A stretch of 64,000 nt of DNA, from the NCBI GenBank assembly GCA_934489015.1, contig CAKSSN010000001.1, positions 1 to 64,000 of the forward strand, in the 5' to 3' direction. Of this stretch, positions 45,308-55,912 are shown piece after piece. The notes under the pieces were generated by a model, which did no database searches, was not told where the DNA came from, and saw only the letters and a program-made list of their open reading frames with translations. Made by a program: the position numbers and the translations under genes. Every line of letters begins with the position of its first letter. The first letter of the stretch is position 1. This stretch comes from an uncultured Clostridia bacterium (lineage in GTDB: Bacteria > Bacillota > Clostridia > UBA1381).

Positions 45308-47565
45308 AAAAATTATTTATAGCTTTTACCGCTGTTTTTGCTGCTTTCGTTATCTCCTTGTCTGCCGAAGCTGCAACGGAGGTATTTGATTTGCATATAG
45401 AAAACGGCGAAATATCAGACTCTGTCGGCGGCACTGCGATAGAAAAAGGCGGCGCTGCGGAGATAGGATATATAAGCTCGGTTATCGGAGATACGCCTTA
45501 TGTAAAATTTGCGGAGAAAAATTCAAATACTGATGCTTATTTGTATGCTGACGAGAGCTTTGATGAAAATCTTAAAGAGATGTCTGTTGAGGTTTGGGCA
45601 AACGCGCAGATAAAGAGCGTTCGCGGCAGCGGAAGAATGTTTGCTTTCGGAGAGCGCGGCGGAGCGTCCTCCTCAGAGGTGCGCCTTTATTCAAACAAGC
45701 TTTATTATAAGGCAGGCGCGACTGTCTCCGGAAAGGATATTGAAAAAAGCTCCGCGTCGCTTGCGGAGTACAGCGGACAGTGGGCTCATTATGTGTTTAC
45801 AAGAAAAAGAAACGCCGGGAATACCGAGTATGCGGTTTATGTAAACGGCGTAAAGCAAAGCGAGCTTTGCGGAGAAGCAGAGGCTTGCGCGATTGAGAAC
45901 GGCGGATTTTTTATAGGAAACGGCTGCAGCGGCACGGACGGATTTCGCGGCTCTATAGGAAAAATAAGAGTATACAGCGGAATAATTTCCGAAGCGGAGG
46001 CAATGGAGAAATATTCATCTGAGGTTGATTTATATTCGGAAGCCGGAGATACTCTTGAGCTTAAAAAAATAACGCCTGACGGATCTCTTGACGCGGGCGG
46101 CGGAAAAATCAGACTTGAATTTAATAATATACTCGATAAAGCGTCGGCACAAGAAGCGGTATCGCTTAAAAGCTCGGACGGAAAAACAAACAGCGCGTTG
46201 ATTGTCGAGGCGGTAAGCAATAAGCTTGATATTACATACGGCTTAATTGAGCCGGGAGAGTATATTCTTGAAATTTCGGGCGTTCTTTGCTCGGCAAACG
46301 GTATATATTTCACGCCGCAGAGCTTTTCGTTTACGGCAGAGCAGAAAATGATAGTAAACGATGATTTTGAGGACGGCGTTATGCCGGACGGCTATTCCGT
46401 AAGCGGCGGCGGAAAAATTCAGGTAAAGGAAGAGTGCGGAACGGGCGGCAGCTTCGGACTTAATTTTTCGGGCGCTGTCGATCCGGAAAATCATTATGCG
46501 GCAAAATCGGTTAGGTTTGAAAGTCGTGATGGATTTGTGGCGGAGTTTGATCTTAATACTGCTCTTAAATACGAAACAAGATTTTATCTTTTAACGCCCG
46601 GCGGCGATGCTTTTATATATTGCATGAGCGCCGGTGACGGCAATTTGTATTACGGTGACGGCAATCTGGGGTCAAACTGGTCAACTCTCGGTAAGGGGCT
46701 GTTAAATCCCGAAACGTATTATCATATAAAGCTTGAATTTTTTCCTAAAGCAAATACCGAGAATGCGTTTGATTATAACATTTATATAGACGGCGTAAAG
46801 TACGGCGGATATACGGTTACGGGAGTTAAGGATAATTCGGTTGTAAACGGCTTTAAAATCTACTGTAAGTATAACGATCAGGCAGGATCCGGCGAGGTGT
46901 CATATGACAATATCAAGCTTTATAGTATTTCCGCGCCCGATATACTTAAAATAAATGCCGAAAACGGCGGCGGCGAGGACGGATATATTGATATTGTTTT
47001 TAACAGCGATGTAGATCCTTTGACATTAAACGAGGAAAATATTATACTAAGCTGTAACGGAGAGGTAATCGACTGGACTCTTTCGGGCTATAGCAGCGAG
47101 ATCAGAACAGCTTCCGTTTTCCCGCTTCAGTATCTTCCGCAGGGCGCTGTATGCACGGTTAAATATAAAAATATAGCCGGAGTATTGTCGGCGGCAATGG
47201 TGAATGAAAAGGAGCTCAGCTTTACTGTCGGCGAGCAGATAATAGATGTAAGGTCATGCACCTTTAGAGGCGGCTCTTCGGCAGGCGGTGCGCAGGGAGA
47301 AATGGGAGCAAGGCTGTCGCTTAAAAATGCAGGTCTGCAGGGACAGAGAATTTTTGCGGTGTTATGTGTGTTTGACTCAAGCGGCAGGCTTGTCGGCGCA
47401 GCCGATAAAACGGCGGAGCTGTCTGCTTCTGAGCAGAAAACAATTGAGCTTGAGGCCTTAAAGTCGGAAAACGGTATATCGGCGGCTCAGGTTTATGTGT
47501 GGAATATATCAGGCGGAAAAATGGTTCCCGTTTTAAATGACGCACTTAAATATAACGGCAGATGA
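45304..47565 (+). CDS. Secreted LamG/concanavalin-like and Ig-like multidomain protein
   Basis: 753 residues, signal peptide 1-23. A LamG-type domain (about 25-235) with MSVEVWANAQIKS, GQWAHYVFTRKR and RGSIGKIRVYSGIIS is followed by an Ig-like (SbsA/Big_5-type) domain, a second concanavalin-like domain (about 355-545) with FEDGVMPDGYSVS and SYDNIKLYS, another Ig-like domain (545-655) and a C-terminal beta domain (660-753) with IFAVLCVFDSSGRLVG and AAQVYVWNISGGKMVPVL. That last domain recurs in the protein at 52269. It probably binds extracellular glycan. No anchor and no recognised catalytic domain. Confidence 0.85.
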   Translation: MKKLFIAFTAVFAAFVISLSAEAATEVFDLHIENGEISDSVGGTAIEKGGAAEIGYISSVIGDTPYVKFAEKNSNTDAYLYADESFDENLKEMSVEVWANAQIKSVRGSGRMFAFGERGGASSSEVRLYSNKLYYKAGATVSGKDIEKSSASLAEYSGQWAHYVFTRKRNAGNTEYAVYVNGVKQSELCGEAEACAIENGGFFIGNGCSGTDGFRGSIGKIRVYSGIISEAEAMEKYSSEVDLYSEAGDTLELKKITPDGSLDAGGGKIRLEFNNILDKASAQEAVSLKSSDGKTNSALIVEAVSNKLDITYGLIEPGEYILEISGVLCSANGIYFTPQSFSFTAEQKMIVNDDFEDGVMPDGYSVSGGGKIQVKEECGTGGSFGLNFSGAVDPENHYAAKSVRFESRDGFVAEFDLNTALKYETRFYLLTPGGDAFIYCMSAGDGNLYYGDGNLGSNWSTLGKGLLNPETYYHIKLEFFPKANTENAFDYNIYIDGVKYGGYTVTGVKDNSVVNGFKIYCKYNDQAGSGEVSYDNIKLYSISAPDILKINAENGGGEDGYIDIVFNSDVDPLTLNEENIILSCNGEVIDWTLSGYSSEIRTASVFPLQYLPQGAVCTVKYKNIAGVLSAAMVNEKELSFTVGEQIIDVRSCTFRGGSSAGGAQGEMGARLSLKNAGLQGQRIFAVLCVFDSSGRLVGAADKTAELSASEQKTIELEALKSENGISAAQVYVWNISGGKMVPVLNDALKYNGR

Positions 47566-47580
47566 AAGGGGAGAAATTAA

Positions 47581-50547
47581 TTGAAAAAAACATTTTCATC
47601 ATTTATATTGCTGTGCATTATTTTCGCCTCATGCATGATATGTGAAGCAAAAAGCGCGTTTGTAACAATCGATGCAACGCAGTATGACGGAAAAAGCGTA
47701 AATAACTCACCGGATTTTAACACGGCAAACGGCGATTTGTCAAGCCTGACCTCAAGCGATTACATATATTACGATGATGTTGAGTTTACCTCACAGCCGG
47801 CGGCGATTGTGGTGTCGTATTCGTATGAGTCGGGCTATGGAGATAATCTTCCGATTACGTTCAGGCTCGATTCGCCGGACGGACCCGTGCTTGCGACTGT
47901 TAAATGTAAATGCTCAGGCAGCTGGCATAATCCGATTGAAACAAAGGCAGAGGTTACTGTAGAGGTTACCGGAACGCACAGCATTTATTATCAGAATACA
48001 AACTCAATCGGAAATCTTGCTTCATTTTATTTTATAGAGGGTGACGAGAGTGGCGCACGAAAAAACTACAATTTCATTGATTTGGAGCGCTATAATGATG
48101 AAATTCAGATAGCGGCCCAGCTCGGTATTCTCGATTTAAGCTCGGAAATATATTATGACCCGAAGCTTCCCGTTACAAGAGCTGAAGCGGCAAATGCAAT
48201 CTACAGACTTTGCGGAGCGGAAAGCGTGTCAGGAAACAGCTTTGAGGATGTTAAAAGAGATCATCCTTATGCCGCAGCCGTAAATTACCTGAGAGAAAAT
48301 AATATTGCATACGGTTACGCAGGCAAATTCTATCCTGATGATATGATTTCCTCGCGTGACGCAGTGCTGCTTTTTGAGCGTATGCTCGGCTTTGATAAGC
48401 TTCTCAGCGTTAAGGGCTCGTCAGTGGAGGATTATATGGAGATTGCCGCACAGGCAGGGCTTTTGTCGGGAATTGATATTAACGATGTTTTGCGCAGAGA
48501 AACTCTTGCAAGGCTTGTGTATAATACTCTCAGGAGCAAAAGCCTTAATATAAGCGAGGTGTCGGACAGCTCCGTAACGTATAAAAACGATGAGCTTGTT
48601 ATCGGCGAGCGAAAAGTAAAAAGACTTGTCGGCATTGTTGAGGAAAACTCCATGACAGCGCTGCGCACGCCGTACACAAGTATTGAAAATGGATATGTAA
48701 AAATCGGCGGAGAGGAATATTTGTGCGGAAGCACTCCCGCAGCAGAGTACATAGGCTATATGTGCGAGGTGTTTTACACGGAGTCGGACGGCGAAAAATC
48801 AATTATTGCGGCTGTAAAAAGCAGCAGAAACAAAGAGCTTATAAGCGTTAAAACTCTAAACGGAGATTTTCTTGACTATATAGGCTATGACAAAATTTCC
48901 GCTTTTGCAGGCGGAAAAACAAAGACGGTAAATTTAAAAAATACTCTTGTAATTTACAATAACAAGGCGCTTGACAAGGATTTGTTCGATAGCTTTGACA
49001 CGGAAAAGTTTCACGGCAGCGTTACCGTTTTCAGTAATACCGAAAACGATATAATGATAATTGACGCTTATGAAAATTTCAGAATTACGAATTTATCCGA
49101 TAAGTCGTTTACAAACGAGTTTACGGGCGAGCTTATAGAGGTTGATCCGGACAGCGCAAAAATCAGCATTGACGGAATGAAGCTTCCGCTTAACCAGTGC
49201 GCTTTCGGTGATGTGGGAATTATGAAAAGGAGTGTCAACAGTGAGGGCGAAAAATACACCGAGCTGATTATCGTTCACAAAACCGTCACGGGAGCGGCAG
49301 AGAAAATCAATGAAGATAAGGTAACAATTTCTGGCGTTGAATATCCCGTTGCCGCAGAGTGTGCGAAAATAGAGCTCGGAGCGGATGTGGAATTTTATCT
49401 TAACGCATACGGCGAAATAGTATACTTTAAAAAATCGTCCGTAAAGGCAGATAATATCCGATTTGGTATACTTATCGGCAAAAGCTTCAGCGAGGACGAC
49501 GATACCGTTTCCGTTAAGCTTTCTGTTGAGGGCAGTGCCATACAGCCGTATAAGCTTGCCGAAAGCGCGCTTTTAGACGGAGTAAAGGTAAAGTCTGCGC
49601 AGGCGGCAATGAACGGAACAGGAGCGTTTAAGGGATTGTCGGCAGTTGATAATCAGTCACCTGTTTATTTCAGATTAAATGAAAGCGGAGAGATAGCAAT
49701 GCTTGACACATATCTTGAAGGAGCCGGCGGCAGCAGCGATAACCTTATAAGGCTTTGCGAGCCGAAAAGCCTTTATTTCTGGGGAGATAAAATTTTTGAA
49801 AACGGCTTTGCAGTTTTCGGCGGAAATGATAAAAAGGTTGTAAGACTTTGGAAAACGTCGGGAGATCCTAAGGTTGTGTACGGCGCATTTCCGAGATTAA
49901 TTCCCGATTCGGGAACGGTTTACGGAGCAATTTATTCTTCAATCGGAGATGAGGCGGACGGAGATATTTTTATTCAGACAGATGTGTCTTCAACCTACTG
50001 GAGATCGCTTTGCGTTTTCGACAGCTTGTCGTATGTTTATAAAAACGAAAGAGAGAGCATATGCATTAATGCCTACAGGGGTAAGGATAAGCTTCAGTAT
50101 ATCGTTGACCCAGAAATATGCACGGAAAAGTCAGTGCTTGAGTTAATGGTAAAGGGTCTTGAAAGAGGCGACTGCTTTAAGGTTGACCTCAGCGATGAGG
50201 GTCTTGTATCGAGAATTGAGCTGAATTTTCTGCACGGCGGTAAAAAAGCAACATCAACCGGGCAGAGCGCGGCTGTTAATGCGGAAAGTCAGTATTCCGG
50301 AGATACTCGTCAGGAGGAGCGATATACATACGGAGAAATTGAAAATGTTTACGACGATTTCTTTATTATGAGTCATAACGACGGAACGAAAGAGAAAATA
50401 TATGCAAACACAAAGTCAAAAATCATTACCTTAGACTCCGATAATAAGCTGAGAAATGATGAGGTGACAGGCTCGCTTAAAAGCGGCGATAAGGTGTTTG
50501 TATGGATAACCTCGGCAAGTGTAAGACAAATAGTAAAATTTGAATAA
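47581..50547 (+). CDS. SLH-domain surface protein with an N-terminal carbohydrate-binding-like domain
   Basis: 988 residues, TTG start at 47581 after AAAGGGGAG. Signal peptide 1-23, then a CBM6-like beta-sandwich (about 24-155), then three S-layer homology repeats (about 165-320) with LPVTRAEAANAIYRL and YAGKFYPDDMISSRDA. These bind pyruvylated secondary cell-wall polymer. The remaining 650 residues are beta-rich, with repeated short units (GIVEENSMTALRTPY, GVEYPVAAECAKIEL) and no recognised family. This is an unusual N-terminal position for SLH repeats, with the large unknown part exposed. Confidence 0.85.
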   Translation: MKKTFSSFILLCIIFASCMICEAKSAFVTIDATQYDGKSVNNSPDFNTANGDLSSLTSSDYIYYDDVEFTSQPAAIVVSYSYESGYGDNLPITFRLDSPDGPVLATVKCKCSGSWHNPIETKAEVTVEVTGTHSIYYQNTNSIGNLASFYFIEGDESGARKNYNFIDLERYNDEIQIAAQLGILDLSSEIYYDPKLPVTRAEAANAIYRLCGAESVSGNSFEDVKRDHPYAAAVNYLRENNIAYGYAGKFYPDDMISSRDAVLLFERMLGFDKLLSVKGSSVEDYMEIAAQAGLLSGIDINDVLRRETLARLVYNTLRSKSLNISEVSDSSVTYKNDELVIGERKVKRLVGIVEENSMTALRTPYTSIENGYVKIGGEEYLCGSTPAAEYIGYMCEVFYTESDGEKSIIAAVKSSRNKELISVKTLNGDFLDYIGYDKISAFAGGKTKTVNLKNTLVIYNNKALDKDLFDSFDTEKFHGSVTVFSNTENDIMIIDAYENFRITNLSDKSFTNEFTGELIEVDPDSAKISIDGMKLPLNQCAFGDVGIMKRSVNSEGEKYTELIIVHKTVTGAAEKINEDKVTISGVEYPVAAECAKIELGADVEFYLNAYGEIVYFKKSSVKADNIRFGILIGKSFSEDDDTVSVKLSVEGSAIQPYKLAESALLDGVKVKSAQAAMNGTGAFKGLSAVDNQSPVYFRLNESGEIAMLDTYLEGAGGSSDNLIRLCEPKSLYFWGDKIFENGFAVFGGNDKKVVRLWKTSGDPKVVYGAFPRLIPDSGTVYGAIYSSIGDEADGDIFIQTDVSSTYWRSLCVFDSLSYVYKNERESICINAYRGKDKLQYIVDPEICTEKSVLELMVKGLERGDCFKVDLSDEGLVSRIELNFLHGGKKATSTGQSAAVNAESQYSGDTRQEERYTYGEIENVYDDFFIMSHNDGTKEKIYANTKSKIITLDSDNKLRNDEVTGSLKSGDKVFVWITSASVRQIVKFE

Positions 50548-50563
50548 ACGGGGGTGAGTAAGC

Positions 50564-52282
50564 TTGAAAAAGATATTTACGGTAATTCTTGCAGCTATGT
50601 GCTTTTCTGCGGCAGCGGAAGCGGCAGAGCTTAAGGATATAAAAGCGGAATTTAACTTTTCCTCCGGCGGCGCCGAAATAAGCGGAAGCATATCTGCCGA
50701 AAAGGGCAGCGCGCCGATCGGAGCGGTAATTTATTATAATGATAAGGTGGCTGCTGCGGCGCAGACAGCTGCCGCAAGAGCCCGCGTGGACGGCGGCTAT
50801 AAATTTGAATTTGAGCCTATTAAGCTTCCGTTTTCTGCGGAGGACGGCACATATACGGTTGAGGTTTTTTCGGATATTGCAAATTCCTCCGTTAAGGCTG
50901 AATTTACATACGAGGGACCGCAGACGGTTTATAACAATATAGAAAAAATTATAGGCTATGCGGCCGATAAAAATCAAAGCGCGTTCACGGAATTTTTTTT
51001 GGGCAGGGCGAAAGCGTTTAGTAATATGAACGCTGACGGAAAGAAAATTTTCTTTGAGTTTTTCTCGGATTGTGAATATACTCTGCCGGAAAACGCCGAC
51101 ACCTATGCAAATAAAGAAAAGGTGTTTGACGAAGCAGCAAAAATTTATAATGATTACACAGATGTATATATACCTATAGCGTCGTTTTCTCAAATCGGCA
51201 GCGCATACGGCGTCGGAGCATATCTTGATGAGTTTTCGGACAAGTGCGGGGTTTATCTTGATGATGAAAAAACCGATTTTGATGAAACGCTTTATAACAG
51301 GTATATCAAAAAGGCAAAAGGCAGTGCTTCATATCAGACTGCCGTTGCCGGCTATTCAAACGTCCTTGATTTTAAGGGTATAAATAATATTTTAAGAAAG
51401 GAGGCACTGTTAAACGTTATTTACGAGGGCAACGCTGTAGAGTTTAAGGAGATTGTCGATACATTCCCGGATGAGTTTTCCTTATCGGGAACGGCTTTTT
51501 CAAAGCTCGGCAAAAACGATAAGGCAAAGGCATATGCATCTGTCGGAGGAAAGAAATACGCGTCTTTTGATGAGGTGTCACGCGCTTTGGAAATGTACGC
51601 GGAAAATATTAAAAAAACATCCGGCAGCTCTTCCGGCTCGTCATCGGGCGGAAGCAGCGGCGGAGGCTCAAAGAGCGCGCCGATTGAGGTGAAAATAAAT
51701 ACACCTGTCGCAAATAATGAAGCGGCCGATACAAATGATATGCTCTTTGAGGATATTTCAAAGGAACACTGGTCATATAACGCGGTGAAATATCTTTACG
51801 ACAGAAAAATCGTAAACGGCCGCTCCGAGAAAATCTTTTCTCCGAAAGACCCTGTTACAAGAGCCGAATTTGTAAAGATGGCTGTATGCGCGCTTGGCTT
51901 TGACACAGACGTGGCAGTGAGCAGCTTTGCGGATGTTGATGGCAGTGAATGGTTTGCACCCTTTGTTAATGCGGCGTATGTCAAGGGTATGATAACGGGT
52001 GATGAAAGCAACAGCTTTAATCCGTCAATGCCTGTAACTCGTCAGGATATGGCGGTTATACTTTCAAGAGCGCTGGCTCTTGGCGGCGGCAGGGCAGATT
52101 TTAGCGACGCGGGCGAAATAGCGCCCTATGCTTTAGGCGCCGTCGGGGCTATGAAAGAAAACGGTCTTATAAACGGCTATGACGGAGGTCTTTTTAAACC
52201 GTGCGCGTCTGCCGACAGAGCAGAAACGGCACAAATAATTTATAATGTATTGAAATGGAGGAGCAATAATGAAAAAGGTTAA
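50564..52282 (+). CDS. SLH-domain surface protein with a Ser/Gly linker
   Basis: 572 residues, TTG start at 50564 after GGGGGTGAG. Signal peptide 1-20 (AEA). A beta-sandwich domain (about 22-120) and a helical part are joined by a Ser/Gly-rich linker (about 363-380) to three C-terminal SLH repeats (about 392-572), with DPVTRAEFVKMAVCALGFD, MPVTRQDMAVILSRALAL and ADRAETAQIIYNVLK. It probably anchors to the wall. The middle part has no recognised catalytic fold. It overlaps the next gene by 14 bases, giving coupled translation. Confidence 0.85.
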   Translation: MKKIFTVILAAMCFSAAAEAAELKDIKAEFNFSSGGAEISGSISAEKGSAPIGAVIYYNDKVAAAAQTAAARARVDGGYKFEFEPIKLPFSAEDGTYTVEVFSDIANSSVKAEFTYEGPQTVYNNIEKIIGYAADKNQSAFTEFFLGRAKAFSNMNADGKKIFFEFFSDCEYTLPENADTYANKEKVFDEAAKIYNDYTDVYIPIASFSQIGSAYGVGAYLDEFSDKCGVYLDDEKTDFDETLYNRYIKKAKGSASYQTAVAGYSNVLDFKGINNILRKEALLNVIYEGNAVEFKEIVDTFPDEFSLSGTAFSKLGKNDKAKAYASVGGKKYASFDEVSRALEMYAENIKKTSGSSSGSSSGGSSGGGSKSAPIEVKINTPVANNEAADTNDMLFEDISKEHWSYNAVKYLYDRKIVNGRSEKIFSPKDPVTRAEFVKMAVCALGFDTDVAVSSFADVDGSEWFAPFVNAAYVKGMITGDESNSFNPSMPVTRQDMAVILSRALALGGGRADFSDAGEIAPYALGAVGAMKENGLINGYDGGLFKPCASADRAETAQIIYNVLKWRSNNEKG

Positions 52283-55200
52283 AAGAATTTTATCTCTTAC
52301 GGTTATGCTTGCTATGCTATGCTCGCTTATAACTGTTCGGGCGCAGAGCGTTCTTGAGATAACCGCAATGAACGGAATATCTGATAATGCCGCTGCGGTT
52401 GATGTTAATTTGTCGGGCTTTGATATTTTGTTTAATGCTGATATTGATGAAGAGACGGTTAATAAGGATAATATTTATCTTACAACGGCGGATGGAAATG
52501 CGTGTGACTATGATGTTGCCGCGCTGACAAACGGCTTTACGGTGAATATAAACAGCCGCCTTGAATACAACACAAAATATAATCTTACCATATATACAGA
52601 TGTAACAGGAATAAACGGAGAGAAAATGACTGATGATAAAAGCATAACCTTTACGACTGTATACAGCAGCGGAATATCAAAAACTCTTCGCAGCTTTGAT
52701 TTCGAAGACGGTATTCCGTCCGACTGGGAGGTGCAGGACGGACTTGAAATGGTAAGCGATGAGTCGGGAAACCATATGGCTTGCTTTACTACGGGTCAGA
52801 GCTTTGTAAAAAATATCGGCGGCAATCTCAATGACGGAATTGTTATAAGCTATGACTACAATTTTGAAAATTTTAATACAGGTCTTGAAACGCAGATAAG
52901 AATTACAAATGATACCGATTCGACAACAAATGTTATCTGCGTTGAGGCAGGAACGCTTCGTATATTTAAGTTCGGCTCCGGCTGGAGTCAGCTTATGTCG
53001 GCAAATAATTCCGACTGGCATAAGCTGATAGCATACATGAGATGTGACAGCGAAAATAAAACTTCTGTTTTGTGCGATTTGTATGTTGACGGAGAAAAGA
53101 AGGCGGAAAATGTTAAGGTAGCGGAGCTTGGCGGCGATGCAGCCGACGGACGCTTTGAAACAATAGCGCTTAACAATAAAAACATGGGAAGCTGCAAGCT
53201 TTATATGGATAACCTTGTTTTTTATTCGGGAATGCCGGAGAGCGCAGCAGCGGATGAATATATAAAATTAAAATCCGTTGCCGGAGTTAAAAATAACGGT
53301 ATCGGTGTTGAGGGCGCGGCAGAGTACTTTGATATTTTATTCGACAAACCGCTGAATACCTCAACAGTTGCGGATAATTGCGTAAGCCTGTCCTGTTCTT
53401 TGGGCAGTGCGGTAAGCTGCACGGCAGAGAGCATTGAAAACGGAATAAGAGTAAATGTTCCGGGCGGCTTAAAGTATAATGCGCTGTATACGGCGGCTTT
53501 ATCGGCGGACATAAAGGGAGAAAACGGAGAGATATTTTCATCTGCAAACGGCATGAAAATAGCATTTAAGACAAAGCCGGGCAAAAATGCTTTAAATTCT
53601 CTTTACAGTGAGGATTTTGAGGATTTGTCATGGCCGTCGCAGTGGTGGACGGACGGCTGCGGCTCGGTTGCAAGCGACTATTTGTCGGAAACGGGCAACA
53701 GAGCGGGCAAGCACTTATCAGGTGCAAGCACAATAAATAATGTAAACGGAAACTTTAATGACGGCTTTGTATTCTCGCAGGATTTCATGTTTAAGAATTT
53801 CAACTCATCTCTTGAAATGCAGTGGAATTTCTTATCTTCGGAAAACGGCTGGGAAAACATAATAAATATAGAAGGCGGAACGCTTAATCTTCATTCGCTG
53901 TCAGGCTGGAGATATTTGAGAAAAATAAGCTCGGATAAGTGGTATAACCTTACGGCTTATATGCATACGGGCAGCGTATCTACGGATATTTTGTGTGATT
54001 TGTATCTTGACGGAGAAATGATAGCTTCCGATGTGGCTGTTCTTAATCTTGCTGAAAAGGAATATTCCGACGGCAGAGTTCCAAAAATTATTCCGTTTGC
54101 AAAGAATTTCGGCTCGGCAGAGCTGTATTTTGACAACATTCAGATATACAGCGGTGAATACGGATCGGCTGCCGGCAGAAAGCTTTTATATGGTGAAAAT
54201 TTTGAGTCGGGCAGATGGCCGTCGCAGTGGTGGACGGACGGCTGCGCGTCCGTTGAAGTTAAAAACGGAAGCTATGCCGGTAAGGTTGTAACGGGAAACA
54301 CGACAATTAACAGCGTAAACGGTAATTTCAAAAAGGGCACCGTAATAAGTCAGGATATTATGTTTGAAAACTTTTCGGGTGGTCTGGAGCTCCAGTGGAG
54401 AATACCGACAAATTCCGGTGACAACTCAAATAATGTCATTTGCGTTGAGGGCGGAACGCTGAGAGTTTTTGATGCGGAAAGCGGCTGGAAGCAGATTAAA
54501 ACCATTTCATCGGATATGTGGTACAATATGGTCGTATATCTTCGCATGGAGGATAATTCGGGAAGTGTTTTGTGCGACATTTACGTAAATGACGAAAAGC
54601 TTGCCGAAAACGTGAAAATTCTTGATTTGAGCAGTACGGAGTATTCCGACGGCACGTTTTCAAAGCTTGTGCCGATAGCAAAGAATTTCGGTGACACGGC
54701 AGTTTACTTTGACAATGTTTACATATATGAGGGAAGCTATGAAAGAGCGGCATATATGCCGAACAACACACTTGGAGCAGATACGAAAAGAATAGATTTT
54801 CTCAGCGATTCGGGAATAGACGCTCAGTCGCTCGGCGGAAATATTACTCTTACGGACGAAAGCGGCAATGCTTTGAATTTTACAGCCGCTATAGCCGAAA
54901 ACGGATTTTCGATATATCCGTCGGAGCCGCTTCACTATAATACAAGATATACGGTTGCCTTAAATTCGGCCATTAGGGGTGCGGACGGAAATTCGCTTCT
55001 TGGCGATAAATATTATTCGTTTACCACAAAGCCGTTTATAACGCCGCAGGACAGCGTAAACGCCGTAACAAACCTTGCGTTTGATGACGGAAACCCGAAT
55101 GTTCCCGTATGGACAAACGGTGATACAGTAGTAACAGAGCCTCTTTCAAAAACCTTTAACAGCGTTTTGAAGCTTGCTGACGGCGCGTTCTACTGCATTA

Positions 55201-55895
55201 ATGACAGAGCTACATCAATTGATGAAATGTATATATCGCAGAGAATAAAAATAGAAAACATGAGCTCATTAACGGAAATCCCGATTATGACGTGCGATAT
55301 GACCGTTGCCGATGATGCGGGTGCAGCCTTTTGCAGTATTGAGGGCGGCAAGCTGCGCTTTAAAAAATATCAGGGCGAGTGGACAAATCTTGCCGATGTT
55401 GAGGGCGATGTATGGCATACAATCGAAGCGTATTATCATCTTGACGGTGACGTTGTGCTTGGAGATATGTATCTTGACGGCAAGCGCATTGCAAAGGATT
55501 TTCGGCTTATAAACGTAAATGATTATGATTCCGATATTGTAAGAACTGTTACATATCATGCCAGAAACCTGAACGGAGCAACCGCTTACCTTGATGATAT
55601 TCAGATTTTGCGCGGTGTATATTCGCAGAATGTAAACCTCAGCTCAGTAAGCGAGGACGGTGAAAATACCGTAGCGGAGATTATGATTGACAAATCCTCA
55701 ATGCCGAAAGATTTTAAGCTTTATACGGCAGCCTATACGGAAAACGGGTCGCTTGCAGCGTGCGTATTAAACAGCATAACTCAAGCTTCAGGCGATAAGC
55801 TGCAGGTAACGCTTGAGGGCAAAAATCACAGCACAATCAAGGTTTTTGCATGGGACGAAAATAACAGACCTCTTACAGACGTAAAAAAAAACTAA
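52269..55895 (+). CDS. Large secreted protein of repeated Ig-like and concanavalin-like modules
   Basis: 1208 residues, signal peptide 1-25 (VRA). Four concanavalin/LamG-like modules start near 141, 445, 640 and 934 with related openings (FDFEDGIPSDWEV, DFEDLSWPSQWWTDG, NFESGRWPSQWWTDG, LAFDDGNPNVPVWTNG) and end in DN-IQIYSG-like strands. Ig-like (SbsA-type) modules lie near 27-135, 335-435 and 835-925; the second and third concanavalin-like modules have none between. A C-terminal domain (about 1125-1208) with FKLYTAAYTENGSLAACVL and KVFAWDENNRPLTDVK matches the end of the 45304 protein. A 32-base DNA repeat (53630-53661 and 54215-54246) marks a recent module duplication. Probable carbohydrate binding; no catalytic site seen. 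Confidence 0.85.
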   Translation: MKKVKRILSLTVMLAMLCSLITVRAQSVLEITAMNGISDNAAAVDVNLSGFDILFNADIDEETVNKDNIYLTTADGNACDYDVAALTNGFTVNINSRLEYNTKYNLTIYTDVTGINGEKMTDDKSITFTTVYSSGISKTLRSFDFEDGIPSDWEVQDGLEMVSDESGNHMACFTTGQSFVKNIGGNLNDGIVISYDYNFENFNTGLETQIRITNDTDSTTNVICVEAGTLRIFKFGSGWSQLMSANNSDWHKLIAYMRCDSENKTSVLCDLYVDGEKKAENVKVAELGGDAADGRFETIALNNKNMGSCKLYMDNLVFYSGMPESAAADEYIKLKSVAGVKNNGIGVEGAAEYFDILFDKPLNTSTVADNCVSLSCSLGSAVSCTAESIENGIRVNVPGGLKYNALYTAALSADIKGENGEIFSSANGMKIAFKTKPGKNALNSLYSEDFEDLSWPSQWWTDGCGSVASDYLSETGNRAGKHLSGASTINNVNGNFNDGFVFSQDFMFKNFNSSLEMQWNFLSSENGWENIINIEGGTLNLHSLSGWRYLRKISSDKWYNLTAYMHTGSVSTDILCDLYLDGEMIASDVAVLNLAEKEYSDGRVPKIIPFAKNFGSAELYFDNIQIYSGEYGSAAGRKLLYGENFESGRWPSQWWTDGCASVEVKNGSYAGKVVTGNTTINSVNGNFKKGTVISQDIMFENFSGGLELQWRIPTNSGDNSNNVICVEGGTLRVFDAESGWKQIKTISSDMWYNMVVYLRMEDNSGSVLCDIYVNDEKLAENVKILDLSSTEYSDGTFSKLVPIAKNFGDTAVYFDNVYIYEGSYERAAYMPNNTLGADTKRIDFLSDSGIDAQSLGGNITLTDESGNALNFTAAIAENGFSIYPSEPLHYNTRYTVALNSAIRGADGNSLLGDKYYSFTTKPFITPQDSVNAVTNLAFDDGNPNVPVWTNGDTVVTEPLSKTFNSVLKLADGAFYCINDRATSIDEMYISQRIKIENMSSLTEIPIMTCDMTVADDAGAAFCSIEGGKLRFKKYQGEWTNLADVEGDVWHTIEAYYHLDGDVVLGDMYLDGKRIAKDFRLINVNDYDSDIVRTVTYHARNLNGATAYLDDIQILRGVYSQNVNLSSVSEDGENTVAEIMIDKSSMPKDFKLYTAAYTENGSLAACVLNSITQASGDKLQVTLEGKNHSTIKVFAWDENNRPLTDVKKN

Positions 55896-55912
55896 AGCGG
55901 GAGTATTATTCA

